A DNA stretch of 27,413 nt from the IMG/VR virus record IMGVR_UViG_3300042861_000129, positions 1-27,413 of that record. One strand, given 5' to 3'. A program made the translations under genes and the position numbers. Shown piece after piece: positions 21,619 through 27,413 of the stretch (the stretch's first letter is position 1; every line of letters starts with the position of its first letter). This DNA comes from a virus. Under the pieces are notes generated by a model that was given only the letters and a program-made list of their open reading frames with translations, was not told where the DNA came from and made no database searches.

Positions 21619-21870
21619 TTACCCCTTATACTTGTCCATATTGCTCAACTCAATTAAAGCTGCTTTTTGCTTCGCTTTGTATTCGTCTTTTAGTCGTTCT
21701 AAGTAAAGTACAAAGTCCATTGCTTCTTCTTGTGCGTGTGTAAGCCATTCTAAGGTGCTTAGGTCGGTTCTTTCTAGCGTTGTGTTGTACTTCTTTATTC
21801 CTACTTGAGAACGTTCGCTGAAGCGGCTTAAAACGCGCAATACTATTTTGTCTTCTATTTGCTGGTTCAT
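21619..21870 (-). CDS. MazG-like / NTP pyrophosphohydrolase-related small protein
   Basis: This 83-residue protein shows RFSERSQVGIKKYNTTLERT (about 16-35), then LEWLTHAQEEAMDFVLYLERL (about 40-60). The EExxD-type stretch, with leucine/aromatic spacing, is seen in small phage proteins related to all-alpha NTP pyrophosphohydrolases such as MazG, where acidic residues bind magnesium and a nucleotide. It is shorter than MazG and has only one clear EE..D block, so it may be a half-domain that works as an oligomer, or inactive. Activity is inferred. Confidence 0.6.
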   Translation of the reverse strand: MNQQIEDKIVLRVLSRFSERSQVGIKKYNTTLERTDLSTLEWLTHAQEEAMDFVLYLERLKDEYKAKQKAALIELSNMDKYKG

Positions 21871-21871
21871 A

Positions 21872-22072
21872 TTAGTTAAATTGTGAAAGTTCGTCTTTAA
21901 ATACCAGCTCGGTTACCTCTTGAATTAAAACCTGATCCTGATTACTGTAATTAATTATGTAGTGTACTCGCATTTCCTGCAGCAGGTCTTTTATACGTTC
22001 TTCTAATAATTCGAAATTGTCATCGTGAATATTTATCGTAGCTATAAAATACCGGTTTACTTTCTTTCTCAT
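21872..22072 (-). CDS. Small hypothetical protein after the exonuclease
   Basis: I place the start at ATG 22072, which overlaps the exonuclease TGA as ATGA, giving 66 residues; an ATG 30 bases upstream lies inside the nuclease gene. The product begins MRKKVNRYFIATINIHDDNF and has a ferredoxin-like pattern: strand, helix (ELLEERIKDLLQEMRV), strand (HYIINYS), strand, helix. It may help the recombination proteins, but no family is recognised. Confidence 0.65.
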   Translation of the reverse strand: MRKKVNRYFIATINIHDDNFELLEERIKDLLQEMRVHYIINYSNQDQVLIQEVTELVFKDELSQFN

Positions 22073-22737
22073 TGGTTCATTAGTTGGTTGTATAATGCAC
22101 ATCCTATTTGTATTTTTTCTTTAGCGCGTTCAATATCCTGCTCATTATAATCTACATAAAATAGCTTTACTCTTTCGTGTTTTGGTATGTGATCAAAATT
22201 GTGCTGAGCTTCTACGTATGCGCGTATCTCGTCGCTTTCTCCGATTACGTTCTGCTTCCAATGCTCGCGGCGTATCTCATCCTCCAGAATCAAATAAGGC
22301 GTATTGATCAGGCAATAAGCTACAACGGCTTGGCGCTTGCCTGTCATCCACATATAAGCCTGCATCTGCCAATAGTAGTCGGAATTAGGTAGCTCATCTT
22401 CAAAGAATGGAAACGTAGCAGCGGACCAACTAACCTTAGTATCTATAATTAGGTTTTCTGTAATTACGTCCGGAGTTCCTTTGATAAATTCGTTTTCAAA
22501 CTTTTCTTCGTTTTTTAGTACGAATCCTAAATCCATAAATTCAGAAACCAACTGTATTGCTTCATCTTCTGTTTGGTTGCCTTTGTCCGTATATCTGGAG
22601 TTGAACTCTTTGTAAATTCCGTACTTGTCCTGCAACACAACTTCCTTAATGTAGCTTTTTGCAGTTTGAGAAAGCAACTCCCCTTTTGATCGGGGAGTAG
22701 CCATCATTTTTGCTAGGGCGCTTGCTCTTACTTTCAT
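22069..22737 (-). CDS. YqaJ/lambda-exonuclease-like recombinase nuclease
   Basis: This 222-residue protein is of the PD-(D/E)XK alkaline exonuclease type. It has GNQTEDEAIQL (glutamate 57-59 region), KGTPDVI with D90, IIDTKVSW with D99 and K101, and YYWQMQAYMW (121-130) with Q124, in family order. Such 5'-3' exonucleases produce single-stranded tails that the annealing protein, here ERF, pairs. It is one gene away from the ERF gene and coupled to the ParB-domain gene by TAATG. Length and motifs fit the YqaJ viral recombinase group. The N-terminus looks intact. Confidence 0.8.
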   Translation of the reverse strand: MKVRASALAKMMATPRSKGELLSQTAKSYIKEVVLQDKYGIYKEFNSRYTDKGNQTEDEAIQLVSEFMDLGFVLKNEEKFENEFIKGTPDVITENLIIDTKVSWSAATFPFFEDELPNSDYYWQMQAYMWMTGKRQAVVAYCLINTPYLILEDEIRREHWKQNVIGESDEIRAYVEAQHNFDHIPKHERVKLFYVDYNEQDIERAKEKIQIGCALYNQLMNQ

Positions 22738-23519
22738 TAGTAACGTAGGCTTATTTTGTTTCTACTCTTGTAATTATAGATATCTTCAATCAGCGTCTTA
22801 TACTGATCTCTATTAGCGCAGTCAACTAATGCCGTAGGTTGTAATCTTACTTTGTGCATAAACTCGCTAAAATCAAACAATTCGTGTTTAAATAGCATTG
22901 CCATAGTACCTACAAATCCAGACCTATTATATCCAGAGTAATAAGGTTTCAACATTCTAAGCTTATTAGCCCATTCCTGCGCTATTTCTAAATCTTTGCA
23001 TTTCCAATAACCATTTTCAAAAGGCTTCTGTCCGTTGTTAGTTGTTCCGCTATTTACTGAATTGTTAGAACAAAGAGCAATGCAGTCATTTAAACCAAAG
23101 TCATCATTTTTTTCAGTAAACTTTTTGATCATAATATAATCTTTAATTCCGATGCTTGCGTAGCCTTCCATAAAGTCTTTTTTTCCCCAATTCTTTTGGT
23201 TTAGGTTTAGCGTATGAACGTCATCTAATTTATATCCGCTTACAATAATGTAGTAAACAAAACTCTGAGTTTCCTTAGCTGCAAGTAATCTGTGTTGTCC
23301 ATCAATTACCTCCATATTCTCGTTAACTAAAATAGGGTTGCATTTCATTCCGTAAACGCGTATGCTATCAGATAGCCTTTTGACGTGTTGCAAGTTTGGT
23401 ACTCGGTTACCTTCGATTGTTTTAAAGATTGAAAGATCCGTTGTTTTGTAAACTTTGTTTACTTCTGTTTGCGCTTGACGAACTCGGTTCGACATTGGCG
23501 CGGTTGCTGTGTTAAACAT
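22737..23519 (-). CDS. ParB/Srx-fold domain protein in the recombination operon
   Basis: This 260-residue protein has an N-terminal ParB/sulfiredoxin-fold domain. VPNLQHVKRLSDSIRVYGM (40-58) is followed by NPILVNENMEVIDGQHRLLA (61-80), the DGQHR box being typical. Residues 100-250 form a helical part with KFTEKNDDFGLN and a cysteine-containing stretch. In phages such proteins often lie in recombination and replication operons, perhaps acting as DNA-binding nucleases. It stands between the ERF and exonuclease genes. A start at residue 9 is possible. Confidence 0.75.
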   Translation of the reverse strand: MFNTATAPMSNRVRQAQTEVNKVYKTTDLSIFKTIEGNRVPNLQHVKRLSDSIRVYGMKCNPILVNENMEVIDGQHRLLAAKETQSFVYYIIVSGYKLDDVHTLNLNQKNWGKKDFMEGYASIGIKDYIMIKKFTEKNDDFGLNDCIALCSNNSVNSGTTNNGQKPFENGYWKCKDLEIAQEWANKLRMLKPYYSGYNRSGFVGTMAMLFKHELFDFSEFMHKVRLQPTALVDCANRDQYKTLIEDIYNYKSRNKISLRY

Positions 23520-23545
23520 TTTATTTTGATTTTAATTGTTACGTG

Positions 23546-24073
23546 TTATAGTGAATTGAGTATTTCAACCTGCTCAGCAGTTAGGCTAAAATGCTTCTCT
23601 AGGTTTGCCCTATTGAACATTCCGGTACCAATTGCTTTAACGGCCTCTTGAAAGCGCTTAGAATCAATAGCAGGTAGCTTCTTTTCGCTTTTTACTTGCT
23701 CGCCTGATCCGTCTGTATCTTTGTCCGTTACTAAACCGAGTGCAGCGCTCAATGCGTATCTACGGTAATAAGTTACCCCAGAGCCAAAGCCTTGATAGTC
23801 ATTCATACCTTTAAGCTGAACGTAAGGAATCAAAACGCTGCTTACCAACGTTTCTCCTGTTTCAGCGTGGTATACGATAGTTTTAATGTAGTTAGCTCCT
23901 TCAATAGTTTCAATCAACTGCGTGAATCCTAGTCCGTGTTTAGCTAACAACGGATTGATTTTTTCAAAGATAGCCGGAAGGTCAGCGTAAGAATAGCCAA
24001 AGCCCTGAGTAGCTTTGTGAATTACAGGTACTTCTTGTTGGAAGGCTGCTAAATGTTTGAATAGATTTTTCAT
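23546..24073 (-). CDS. ERF-family single-strand annealing protein
   Basis: This 175-residue protein has the ERF core. FGYSYADLPAIFEKINPLLA (25-44) is followed by GFTQLIETIEG, an extended strand region and the signature YQGFGSGVTYYRRYALSAALG (93-113 in two parts), with TDKDTDG at 116-122. ERF proteins anneal ssDNA in phage recombination and circularisation. A linker (about 125-140) and a C-terminal helical domain (SKRFQEAVKAIGTGMFNRAN) follow. It overlaps the 76-residue gene upstream as ATGA. It works with the YqaJ-like nuclease two genes downstream. Confidence 0.9.
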   Translation of the reverse strand: MKNLFKHLAAFQQEVPVIHKATQGFGYSYADLPAIFEKINPLLAKHGLGFTQLIETIEGANYIKTIVYHAETGETLVSSVLIPYVQLKGMNDYQGFGSGVTYYRRYALSAALGLVTDKDTDGSGEQVKSEKKLPAIDSKRFQEAVKAIGTGMFNRANLEKHFSLTAEQVEILNSL

Positions 24074-24300
24074 TGCATTTTTGTTTTTAGGGTTATTACT
24101 TTAATTAATTCTTTTTCGATTAGTTCGGTTCTTTCTGCTCTAGCCTTTAATACTAACTCAATAATAAAAGGAAGGTCATTGTAAAGCGTTTCGCAGTCAA
24201 TAATTACGGTTCTGTTTTCTGATACTAAATGAAGCTCGCCATTGGCTTCAAATATCGTATGCGTGTCGGGAAGGTATGTATATTTCATTGCTCCAAACAT
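24070..24300 (-). CDS. Small hypothetical protein upstream of ERF
   Basis: This 76-residue protein begins MFGAMKYTYLPDTHTIFEAN, with strands (GELHLVSENRTVIIDCETLY) and a C-terminal helix (LKARAERTELIEKELIKVI). The start at 24300 shares its base with the upstream stop (TAATG), favouring the first ATG over the one at residue 5. It could be a recombination cofactor, being sandwiched between the coiled-coil peptide and ERF, but no family is recognised. Confidence 0.6.
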   Translation of the reverse strand: MFGAMKYTYLPDTHTIFEANGELHLVSENRTVIIDCETLYNDLPFIIELVLKARAERTELIEKELIKVITLKTKMQ

Positions 24301-24455
24301 TAATAATTTAACTTGAGCGCTTCGATTTGAATTTTGTAGCTTTCAATCGCTTTTTTGCAATTATCTACATAACCTTTTTGAAATGTAAAAGCTGCTGAAA
24401 TTTGATCTTCTAATCTCTTGATGTTTTCCTGTAATAATGTAATTTGATTTTGCAT
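24300..24455 (-). CDS. 51-residue coiled-coil peptide, first gene after the early promoter
   Basis: The ATG at 24455 lies 23 bases behind the TATATTTG element; the frame runs 51 codons to a TAA (24300-24302) fused to the next start as TAATG. The peptide (MQNQITLLQENIKRLEDQIS...) is helical with heptad spacing, interrupted by AAFTFQKGYVDNC. It is the leading gene of the recombination operon (ERF, ParB-like, exonuclease) and may be a small regulator or adaptor. Function unknown. Confidence 0.7.
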   Translation of the reverse strand: MQNQITLLQENIKRLEDQISAAFTFQKGYVDNCKKAIESYKIQIEALKLNY

Positions 24456-24478
24456 ATTGTTTTGTTTAAATGTTTCAA

Positions 24479-24510
24479 CAAATATAATATATTTTTTTAA
24501 TATAAAACAA
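24479..24510 (-). promoter_or_regulatory. Bacteroidetes-type promoter for the recombination operon
   Basis: On the minus strand TATATTTG (24486-24479) matches TAnnTTTG exactly, and a TTG (24510-24508) is spaced 21 bases upstream, within the range used by Flavobacterium promoters. The ATG of the 51-codon gene follows after 23 bases. The stretch 24456-24528 is the only sizeable non-coding gap in the early region and is strongly A/T-rich. Confidence 0.75.
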
Positions 24511-24528
24511 GTCCGAATAAAAAATATT

Positions 24529-24912
24529 TTAAATTTTTTTAGCCGAGAATAAAGAAAGCATTGCGTAGGTCTTTTGTACTCTATCTGTTTTGTTAAACTC
24601 AGTTGTTTGCGGCATTCTTTCGTCTGTTTGCCATTTCGGTGTTATTTCTCTAAGATCAAAGCAGTAGATTCCTTTTGGTGTTGAATTTATATAAAGTGGT
24701 ATGTAATCTTTAAATATGTAGTATGAAATTAAGGCCCAGTATTTATCCTGTTCGATCATTAACTCTGAGTAGTGGGTTTTTCTGCATTTTAGTTCTATTC
24801 GTGTTTTGTACTGATTACTAAAACAATCCCACCTGCTGAATGGATCTTCTGACATTTCCAAGTCTTTGAAGTATTCTTGCTTTAGATAATCAAATAGCTG
24901 CTGCTCTTTCAT
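24529..24912 (-). CDS. Possible PD-(D/E)XK nuclease
   Basis: This 127-residue protein contains SRWDCFSNQYKTRIELKCRK (26-45). The aspartate at 29 and the E-L-K at 40-42, about ten residues apart on two strands, fit the PD-(D/E)XK nuclease core, and helices plus YWALISYYIF (about 58-67) follow. It may cut branched or damaged DNA. It is coupled by ATGA to the NinG-like gene, so both may act in recombination. It is short and the residue spacing is permissive, so an inactive or unrelated fold is possible. Confidence 0.6.
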   Translation of the reverse strand: MKEQQLFDYLKQEYFKDLEMSEDPFSRWDCFSNQYKTRIELKCRKTHYSELMIEQDKYWALISYYIFKDYIPLYINSTPKGIYCFDLREITPKWQTDERMPQTTEFNKTDRVQKTYAMLSLFSAKKI

Positions 24913-25427
24913 AATTGTTTTATTTTTTGTTTGTATGTAGTGATTAGTTCGCGTAGTTCTTCTCTGGTGTACTTCCGTGTCTCGTTAGCTTTTTCGTGAA
25001 GCTGCAGTAATCTATCTGCTCCGATGCGCTCTTGTATTCCTAATTGGTAGTTGATCAGGTTTCCGTGTTTCCATTGGTTGCAGGCTACGCATTGTCCGTG
25101 TACGTTATCCTCATCAAATGTAACTGCTTTATGGCCTCCAGAACTAAAATAGTGGCCGGCATCAAATTTATCGCCTAGCTTAGAACCGCAACTAACGCAG
25201 GGCTGATCCTTGTCTCTGATCCGGATATACTTATTGAAAACTATTTGCGCTGCCTTCATCAGTTCCTGTACGGTTTCAATTTCTGATTGCATTTTCTTTT
25301 TCGTCTTTTTCCAACTCTGATCTTTAGCCTCAGATACCCAAACTTTAACGCATTCCGGATCTAAACAAAACTTTTGATTGAAGCGGACCGGCTCAAACTT
25401 CTCTTTGCAGTTTTTACATCTGGGCAT
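24909..25427 (-). CDS. ninG: NinG/Rap-like recombination protein
   Basis: I choose ATG 25427 (MPRCKNCKEKF...), giving 172 residues; a start 42 bases upstream (25469) would lie deep inside the upstream small gene. Zinc-type cysteines occur at C4, C7, C21, C26, then C77/C80, H92 and C113/C116. Between them is a basic helical region (QSWKKTKKKMQSEIETVQEL). The second group (CVSCG, DAGHYFSSGGHKAVTFDEDN, GQCVACN) is the hallmark of lambda NinG (Rap), a Holliday junction endonuclease supporting recombination. It suits the ERF/exonuclease system downstream. Confidence 0.85.
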   Translation of the reverse strand: MPRCKNCKEKFEPVRFNQKFCLDPECVKVWVSEAKDQSWKKTKKKMQSEIETVQELMKAAQIVFNKYIRIRDKDQPCVSCGSKLGDKFDAGHYFSSGGHKAVTFDEDNVHGQCVACNQWKHGNLINYQLGIQERIGADRLLQLHEKANETRKYTREELRELITTYKQKIKQL

Positions 25428-25593
25428 TTTTTGCGTTTTTAAATAATTTTTCTCTTTGTTCTTTAGCATACTTTTCCCAATATTCTTTACATAAAGTAAC
25501 TTTAAATGCCATAGGTTTTGAATCTTTAAAATCTTCTATATTAAAAGTTTGTTCACCTATTGTTACGCTTACTATGCCCCCTATTTTTTTCAT
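25414..25593 (-). CDS. 59-residue hypothetical protein
   Basis: The ATG at 25593 overlaps the preceding TGA as ATGA, and 59 codons reach TAA at 25414-25416, 14 bases inside the NinG-like gene. The product begins MKKIGGIVSVTIGEQTFNIE and is a small strand-strand-helix protein with a basic, lysine/glutamate-rich helix at the end (EYWEKYAKEQREKLFKNAK). It fills an otherwise unexplained gap of about 120 bases. No family is recognised. Confidence 0.65.
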   Translation of the reverse strand: MKKIGGIVSVTIGEQTFNIEDFKDSKPMAFKVTLCKEYWEKYAKEQREKLFKNAKNAQM

Positions 25594-25886
25594 AGTTCAA
25601 TATCTTTAAATTTTAGTTCGCTTTTAAGTTCATCGTAAGCTACCCGTAGCTGCGCGTTTCTTCTGGCTAGCTGATTGAGTTCTCGGTTTAGGCTTGTTAT
25701 CTCATCCTCTAGCAGATTGATTACGTTTAGCGTTTCAAGTAAATACTGCTCGCTTTCCTTTCCGCCTTGTATGTAATCTTTTGCGTTAGGCTTTTCTTGT
25801 TCGAGTTTTTCTCTGACGTTTTTGATTCGTTGGGCTACCGTCCAAACGGTTGTTTTAGCCCATAATAACTTTAATGATAAATCCAT
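25590..25886 (-). CDS. Coiled-coil protein, function unknown
   Basis: This 98-residue protein has an N-terminal helix (LKLLWAKTTVWTVAQRIKNV) and then a long coiled coil (about 45-98) with regular leucines: LETLNVINLLEDEITSLNREL, split by a basic QLARRNAQL stretch. It starts one base after the ATPase stop, so it probably belongs to the same transcript and may bind the ATPase or DNA. It contains no enzyme motif and no cysteines. Confidence 0.65.
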   Translation of the reverse strand: MDLSLKLLWAKTTVWTVAQRIKNVREKLEQEKPNAKDYIQGGKESEQYLLETLNVINLLEDEITSLNRELNQLARRNAQLRVAYDELKSELKFKDIEL

Positions 25887-25887
25887 T

Positions 25888-26922
25888 TTAAAAAGGGTTT
25901 TGTGTTGCTAATCTACGGAGCTTTTCCGAAGTGGTTTCCATCTGTCCGTCTCTTGGTATTTGTATTTTCTTCTGCGCTTCAGGTTTATAGGTTTTGCCGC
26001 GATCAGCATAAATGCGGTTGCCTTTAAAATCCAGCATATAATATTGGTAACGTTCTACGTCTAAAAACATTTTATATACTCCGTTTTTTGATACGCCTTT
26101 CGGTTTACTTTTGGCTACCTTCAAATGTACTTCATTCTTTTCAGCTCCGGTACCGTCTGCATCTGGAAGCCCATACGGTGGGCGCCAAGGTATTAATACG
26201 CTGAGACCTTTTCTAAACCATACCTGCCCTCCTGCAAAGTCTCTAGCGCTTGGCATTGGAAAATAGCTTATATCGGTTCCTGCTATTGTTTTAGCGCTTA
26301 CCATTGGTTGATCTCTAACGTGATTAATAACGCAATTGTGTCGGCCTGTTTTACGCGCGTTCTTGCGAACTAATCCCAAAATCCTGCTCAGGTATTTATC
26401 TTCGCGGCCCAGATCAGAAGGTAAAAATTCTTCTGTTAATTCGTTCCAAGGGTCAATAGTTGTTGTGTGTATTCTGATTCCTTCCTTGCGTTCTATCTGA
26501 TCAACAAGTTGGTAGAATTTAGTTATAGTCAAATCCTCATCAATCGGATCTATTACAATGAAGTGTTCGTTAACAAACATCTCAGCGCTGATCTGCTCGC
26601 CGTTGGTCATTGAGTTTTTACCTTGTACGTATGGCTTACCGATATACTTGTAGCAAAGCTCTGCGAATATTTCTGCGCTGCTTCCGGTCTCAGGTGAAAA
26701 TACTACGTGATTCCAACCGTGCAAACAGGAAAGGTTTATAAGAAACTCAAACCATAGTTCCGTCTTTCCTGATGCAGGCGCTGCGCCTATGTAAGTTGTA
26801 GCTCCTTCTTTAATTGTAAACGGAAGCATATCCCAATCCCAACCGATTGACTTTCCTTTGACGTCTACCTGTTGACGTACTGAAAACATTTCGGCGTTTA
26901 GGTCTTTAAGTCGTTTGTACAT
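25888..26922 (-). CDS. RecA/DnaB-type replicative ATPase
   Basis: This 344-residue protein carries Walker A GAAPASGKT (46-54), then FSPETGSSAEIFAEL (75-89), Walker B with TTTIDPWNEL (153-162) and a later H201-containing sensor (NCVINHVRDQP), all in the order of DnaB/RecA-type helicases. The C-terminal part has FAGGQVWFRKGLSVLIPW (229-246) and basic segments. The enzyme probably unwinds DNA or loads proteins as a hexamer. It has no separate N-terminal DnaB domain, so it resembles a stand-alone RecA-core ATPase. It follows the DUF6291-like gene by a TGATG overlap. Confidence 0.8.
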   Translation of the reverse strand: MYKRLKDLNAEMFSVRQQVDVKGKSIGWDWDMLPFTIKEGATTYIGAAPASGKTELWFEFLINLSCLHGWNHVVFSPETGSSAEIFAELCYKYIGKPYVQGKNSMTNGEQISAEMFVNEHFIVIDPIDEDLTITKFYQLVDQIERKEGIRIHTTTIDPWNELTEEFLPSDLGREDKYLSRILGLVRKNARKTGRHNCVINHVRDQPMVSAKTIAGTDISYFPMPSARDFAGGQVWFRKGLSVLIPWRPPYGLPDADGTGAEKNEVHLKVAKSKPKGVSKNGVYKMFLDVERYQYYMLDFKGNRIYADRGKTYKPEAQKKIQIPRDGQMETTSEKLRRLATQNPF

Positions 26923-27413
26923 CAGTCGATAATTGTTGTAGGTGCATTGAATTTAGGTTTGTTGCGTTCCTGTACGTTTTTATTCCAACGAACTAAACGG
27001 GCTTCTAAATTAAAACTTGTTTGCTTTTCAAATCGCATCTTTTTATCTTTTTCTCCGTGTTCCGTCCAATAATCGTAAAATTCCCTAATCATTGCTTTAC
27101 CGTAAGTATCTACAAAAGAAGTTAAATCCCAAGCAAACTCCTGTTTGCGCTTATTAATATCTTTAGATATTACATTAACAGTATCAGTTACAGCTATTTT
27201 TGCTACGCTTTGCTTCTCTTTGCTATCATTTGATGGCATTTGCCATCGTTTGCTAGCTCCTGCTTTACCTGCTTCGCTTCGCTTTACTTTGACATCTTCA
27301 AACTTTACAAGGTCTCGTTTGAGCTGCTGCTTTATAGGTTCAAAAGCAATATCTACTAACGGGTTATCTGTTACAGGGTTCTGATCATTAACGTAACGCA
27401 TCAGGTGTTTTAA
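26922..27413 (-). CDS. DUF6291-like protein, N-terminus cut by window edge
   Basis: The frame is open to the window edge upstream of ATG 27401 (the codons before it encode LKHL), so the true start probably lies outside. The visible part has DNPLVDIAFEPIKQQLKRDL, then a basic SEAGKAGASKRWQ segment. This is the pattern of DUF6291 proteins, which have a helical domain followed by a glycine/lysine-rich stretch and are linked to phage replication. The C-terminal half (FVDTYGKAMIREFYDYWTEH and RFEKQTSFNLEARLVRWNK) resembles the tails of replication initiation helpers. It precedes and overlaps the ATPase gene. Confidence 0.7.
   Translation of the reverse strand, partial: LKHLMRYVNDQNPVTDNPLVDIAFEPIKQQLKRDLVKFEDVKVKRSEAGKAGASKRWQMPSNDSKEKQSVAKIAVTDTVNVISKDINKRKQEFAWDLTSFVDTYGKAMIREFYDYWTEHGEKDKKMRFEKQTSFNLEARLVRWNKNVQERNKPKFNAPTTIID

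Noticed and set aside
1-27413. CRISPR arrays, tRNA genes, insertion sequences, integrase and lysis genes
   Set aside because: I saw no regularly spaced repeats, clover-leaf-like sequence, transposase or recombinase motif, endolysin or recognised holin. The two membrane peptides are not enough to call a holin.

Overview
The window is a contiguous stretch of a tailed, probably siphovirus-like phage (or prophage) of a Bacteroidetes host, most likely a Flavobacteriia-type bacterium. Every gene I accept lies on the minus strand, so transcription runs from high to low coordinates. Three things point to the host: two promoter-like sites of the Bacteroidetes form TAnnTTTG, A/T-rich leaders without Shine-Dalgarno sequences, and structural proteins of types I know from Bacteroidetes phages. 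Both edges cut through a gene. I see no integrase, lysis gene, tRNA or CRISPR array, so the genome is incomplete here and its lifestyle cannot be judged.

Layout in transcription order. (1) 27413-20804, DNA metabolism: DUF6291-like protein, RecA/DnaB-type ATPase, coiled-coil protein, NinG-like recombination protein, a possible PD-(D/E)XK nuclease, ERF annealing protein, ParB/Srx-fold protein, YqaJ/lambda-exonuclease-like nuclease, MazG-like protein, a small protein with an SSB-like C-terminal tip, and an HTH protein. (2) 20812-18123, regulation: a second promoter-like site, a zinc-binding protein, a sigma-70-like factor, a metallophosphoesterase and several tiny genes. (3) 18163-16606: an AT-rich pair, a ParB-domain protein and a GT-A glycosyltransferase. 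(4) 16586-15122: terminase small and large subunits. (5) 14943-7785, tail: a frameshifted tail assembly chaperone, a terminator-like protein, a gp10-like protein, two baseplate-type proteins and the tape measure. (6) 7763-874, head and connector: XkdF-like protease, SEC-C peptide, helical protein, scaffold, decoration protein, major capsid, probable tail tube, portal, connector. (7) 874-1: a receptor-binding or spike-type protein with a repeated domain, cut by the edge.

The genes are packed very tightly, with stops and starts usually fused as ATGA or TAATG. Reading the remaining gaps with this rule reveals nine genes of 31-59 codons (at 1115, 9715, 14955, 18123, 19533, 20233, 21248, 24300 and 25414), most joined to both neighbours by such overlaps. 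Two of them encode single-membrane-segment peptides.

The most notable points are: the tail chaperone slippery site, followed by about 90 codons open in both frames so that two isoforms of nearly equal length are possible; the AT-rich ParB/glycosyltransferase cassette, a candidate DNA- or surface-modifying module; two sister promoters sharing sequence through their leaders; two terminators bracketing the probable tail-tube gene; and a portal protein carrying a minor-head-like C-terminal domain.
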